Shown in pieces: positions 31,094 through 33,154 of a DNA stretch of 33,154 bases (the stretch's first letter is position 1; each line of letters begins with the position of its first letter). The translations under genes and the position numbers were made by a program. Below the pieces are notes generated by a model. It did no database searches. It had not been told where the DNA came from and saw only the letters and a list, made by a program, of their open reading frames with translations. This DNA comes from Candidatus Igneacidithiobacillus taupoensis (GTDB lineage Bacteria > Pseudomonadota > Gammaproteobacteria > Acidithiobacillales > Acidithiobacillaceae): NCBI GenBank assembly GCA_021375695.1, contig JAEPKX010000021.1:1-33154 (forward strand), read 5' to 3'.

Positions 31094-31303
31094 ATGGAAA
31101 CCTTAGCTATCGCATTCCTTGCAAAGCGAATCAGGGATACACCCAAGGGTGTCCTTTGGGGATAATTACAGCCCAGGGCATGGCAGAACCCTGTCAAGCC
31201 CCGCTTCGAAGGACCAAGCTCCTTATGCAGACATGACGATAGTTACCCCAGTTACAGAGGATACCACCCGAGGCTTTGCGATTGCAGCCAGAAGCAAGGT
31301 CAA

Positions 31304-33154
31304 TTACTGGGTGAGCACCAGCCGCCAGGCAACGGGTCCGCCAATGACATTCCCACCCCCTACTGCCGCACTAAAGCCAGAAGTGCCACCAGTGCTATTT
31401 TGACTGGCGGCCCCTTGCAACAGGGATCTGCCATTGAAAACGCTCACACTGGGTGTATAGGCCGTACCCTGCCCGATGATAAAGCCCTGGGTAGTAATTG
31501 CCGAACCTGCGGAATAATACGCACCCGAGGGAAAGACACCATTGCTGAGCCCAAAGATGTAGTATTCGGCCAGGCTTTTCCCACAGGTTTCCGTAGATGC
31601 TGGCGGCACAGTAATCGGCACGATCACATTGCCATTATTGAAGATTGCCTGATCGGTGATCGTGGCTCCAGAGGGAATGGCCGAAACGGCATTATTGGCC
31701 GTGGATGCCCCTTGTGGCGTGAAGCTATTACCAGACCAGGTACCGGCTCCACCGCTGTACGATGTCCAAACCGGGGACCAGTTGCCATTAATCTGTTTAA
31801 AGAGGGTGATGCCATTGGGGCCTTGGACCCGAAGATAGTTGGCTCCCTGATAAAAAGTACCACCAATGAACTGCACATTGGCAGACAGGCTACTGGATGC
31901 CCAGGGGGCGTAATTACCAATTTTGGTAAACTGACCGCTGGCAATCGGGGAAGAATTGGTGGCGTTCAGCAAGGCCAAGAGATTGGAGTTGGACATTTCG
32001 TAGACATTACCGCTGCTATCGCCCAGGTAGAGATTCCCGGAAGCATCAATATAGGGTGTTGCCGTATTGGCAAAGGGTAGAGCATCCAAAAGCCAGGCAC
32101 CGGTAGTCACATTGAGGATCCCCAAATAGCTACCACGGGAATTTTTCAAGGCAAAAAAGGCCCAGGTAGCACCGTAATTAGTGGCGGAGCTATTCTGTAC
32201 CTGATAAAAGACCGGGGCACTGGGCTGGGGCTGGGCATAGCCACTCAAGGTATACTGCGCCACGGTAGACTTTAGATTGGGCGCGGAGGTGCCAGCTAGC
32301 TGCAGATCATAGACAATACCCCCATTACTGGCGGTACCCACCACATAGGTATGCCAGGTAGTACCATTGTCCGGGCTTGCATCAATGCTGGCAAAGTTGC
32401 CCATATTATTGCCCTGCCAGAAGGTGTTGTAGTTCTGCAGGGACGGCAGCAAGGCTCCGGGCATCCAACCCCACAACAGTGTCGGTGTCCCCGTATTGTT
32501 GTAGCCGATGGCATAGAGAAAACCATCATTATCCGAAAAGATCACGGCATTCTGTCTGTTTGCATGACTTGCAGCAAAGTTCAAATACGAACCACCAGCG
32601 CTGATCAGGTTGGCACTATTGGGCGGAGTCAGCACCAGAGCTGGAGCCGAACTGGGAAGCCCCAGCAACCAACCTGGTTGCCGCCCACCCAGATATTGAC
32701 CGTTACCATAGGAGGGATTGATGGTGTACTGGGCAATGGTAGAGGCCGACAGGCTGGTATTGTTTATGGCAAAGGCCGCGGAATTGGTAGATGCTACGGC
32801 AGTTAGCAATGAGGGCGTACCGCCATTGTTGGCGGCACCCGTATTGACGGGCGTGGTATACAAGGCGGCGGCGCGATTGCTTACCGACATGATACCATTG
32901 GCATCCCAGCTTGCCGTGGAGCTTGCGGCACCGGTACTGGTTACCGGATAGGCATAGAGATCTCCCTGCCCCGTGACCGGGTTCACATTCTTCAGCAAGA
33001 ACTCCAAAGTCCCCACGGATACAGTGGGTGGAGCGGCATAACTGGAGACGACACTCTTTCCCAGGATATTGGCAACAATACTGTTCAAGGCCGACTGCAC
33101 ATCGGTCTGGGTTAACGCCGAGTAATAACTGCCAGTACCACCAGCCTGGGCCAT
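31304..33154 (-). CDS. pilY1: PilY1-like type IV pilus tip/adhesin protein, C-terminal part
   Basis: The frame is open through the right edge, so the Met at 33152-33154 is probably internal. The 616 visible residues begin with AQAGGTGSYYSALTQTDVQSALNSI, the usual end of the PilY1 von Willebrand A region. A Ser/Asn/Gly/Ala-rich beta-propeller follows with VIFSDNDGFLYAIGYN and WGWMPGALLPSLQNY, equivalent to the NDG-h-h-H-A and P-x-x-LLP-x-L motifs of PilY1. Near the end, ETCGKSLAEYYIFGLSNG matches the usual C...GGTG-W/Y-LYAL block, and the protein finishes VAWRLVLTQ. PilY1 sits at the pilus tip, aids assembly and binds surfaces. The family-specific calcium loop is not obvious here. Confidence 0.8.
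   Translation of the reverse strand: MAQAGGTGSYYSALTQTDVQSALNSIVANILGKSVVSSYAAPPTVSVGTLEFLLKNVNPVTGQGDLYAYPVTSTGAASSTASWDANGIMSVSNRAAALYTTPVNTGAANNGGTPSLLTAVASTNSAAFAINNTSLSASTIAQYTINPSYGNGQYLGGRQPGWLLGLPSSAPALVLTPPNSANLISAGGSYLNFAASHANRQNAVIFSDNDGFLYAIGYNNTGTPTLLWGWMPGALLPSLQNYNTFWQGNNMGNFASIDASPDNGTTWHTYVVGTASNGGIVYDLQLAGTSAPNLKSTVAQYTLSGYAQPQPSAPVFYQVQNSSATNYGATWAFFALKNSRGSYLGILNVTTGAWLLDALPFANTATPYIDASGNLYLGDSSGNVYEMSNSNLLALLNATNSSPIASGQFTKIGNYAPWASSSLSANVQFIGGTFYQGANYLRVQGPNGITLFKQINGNWSPVWTSYSGGAGTWSGNSFTPQGASTANNAVSAIPSGATITDQAIFNNGNVIVPITVPPASTETCGKSLAEYYIFGLSNGVFPSGAYYSAGSAITTQGFIIGQGTAYTPSVSVFNGRSLLQGAASQNSTGGTSGFSAAVGGGNVIGGPVAWRLVLTQ

Noticed and set aside
31094-31303. 210-nt gap between tpm and the pilY1-like gene; hairpin ACACCC/GGGTGT at 31139-31152
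   Set aside because: The stem is short, no T-run follows on the pilY1 strand, and the small frame at 31119-31403 is antisense to the end of pilY1. No gene is seen in the gap.

Overview
The window is chromosomal DNA of a proteobacterium. The minus-strand order leuB-asd-fimV-truA-trpF-trpB-trpA-accD-folC-cvpA-purF-metZ is the classic gamma/beta-proteobacterial arrangement, and secD-secF-yajC-tgt-queA lies just downstream of it. Moderate-to-high GC, a type IV pilus tip gene (pilY1-like), a molybdenum-cofactor operon and an Fe-S/propeptide type PurF suggest an acidithiobacillia-like chemolithotroph. That taxonomic guess is inference and no marker gene here proves it.

Layout. (1) 1-630: the tail of an accessory gene encoding a HEPN-like protein, with a strong terminator, lying just past the 3' end of a tRNA-Ser(CGA) gene. 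This looks like the edge of an integrated island. (2) 631-21951: one almost unbroken minus-strand block of a tRNA and 18 protein genes. Many neighbours overlap by exactly 4 nt (ATGA or GTGA). In transcription order it holds an unknown gene, leuB, asd, fimV, truA, trpF, trpB, trpA, accD, folC, cvpA, purF, metZ, a CBS-domain protein, a CNNM/CorC-type membrane protein, queA, tgt, yajC, secD, secF and tRNA-Ser. It covers leucine, aspartate-family, tryptophan and methionine synthesis, purine and fatty-acid entry steps, folate, tRNA modification (TruA, Tgt, QueA), protein export (SecDF-YajC) and polar pilus assembly (FimV). (3) 21990-24299: plus-strand mobA-mobB-moeA, for molybdenum cofactor maturation. 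(4) 24300-26449: a secreted phospholipase-D-fold nuclease (minus) and a class I DNA photolyase (plus). (5) 26450-26722: a non-coding stretch with two sibling elements. Each has a near-identical ~40-nt CU-rich block containing CCTCC, followed by its own Rho-independent terminator; the second has a good sigma70-type promoter. I read these as tandem small RNAs, and this is the most interesting part of the window. (6) 26723-31093: an alpha/beta hydrolase, ligA (minus), a Bax-inhibitor-1/YccA family membrane protein and a thiopurine-S-methyltransferase-like enzyme (minus). (7) 31304-33154: the C-terminal part of a PilY1-like protein, running off the right edge.

No insertion sequence, CRISPR array or rRNA is visible. 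Large open frames antisense to tgt, ligA, metZ and fimV are shadows of GC-rich coding sequence.
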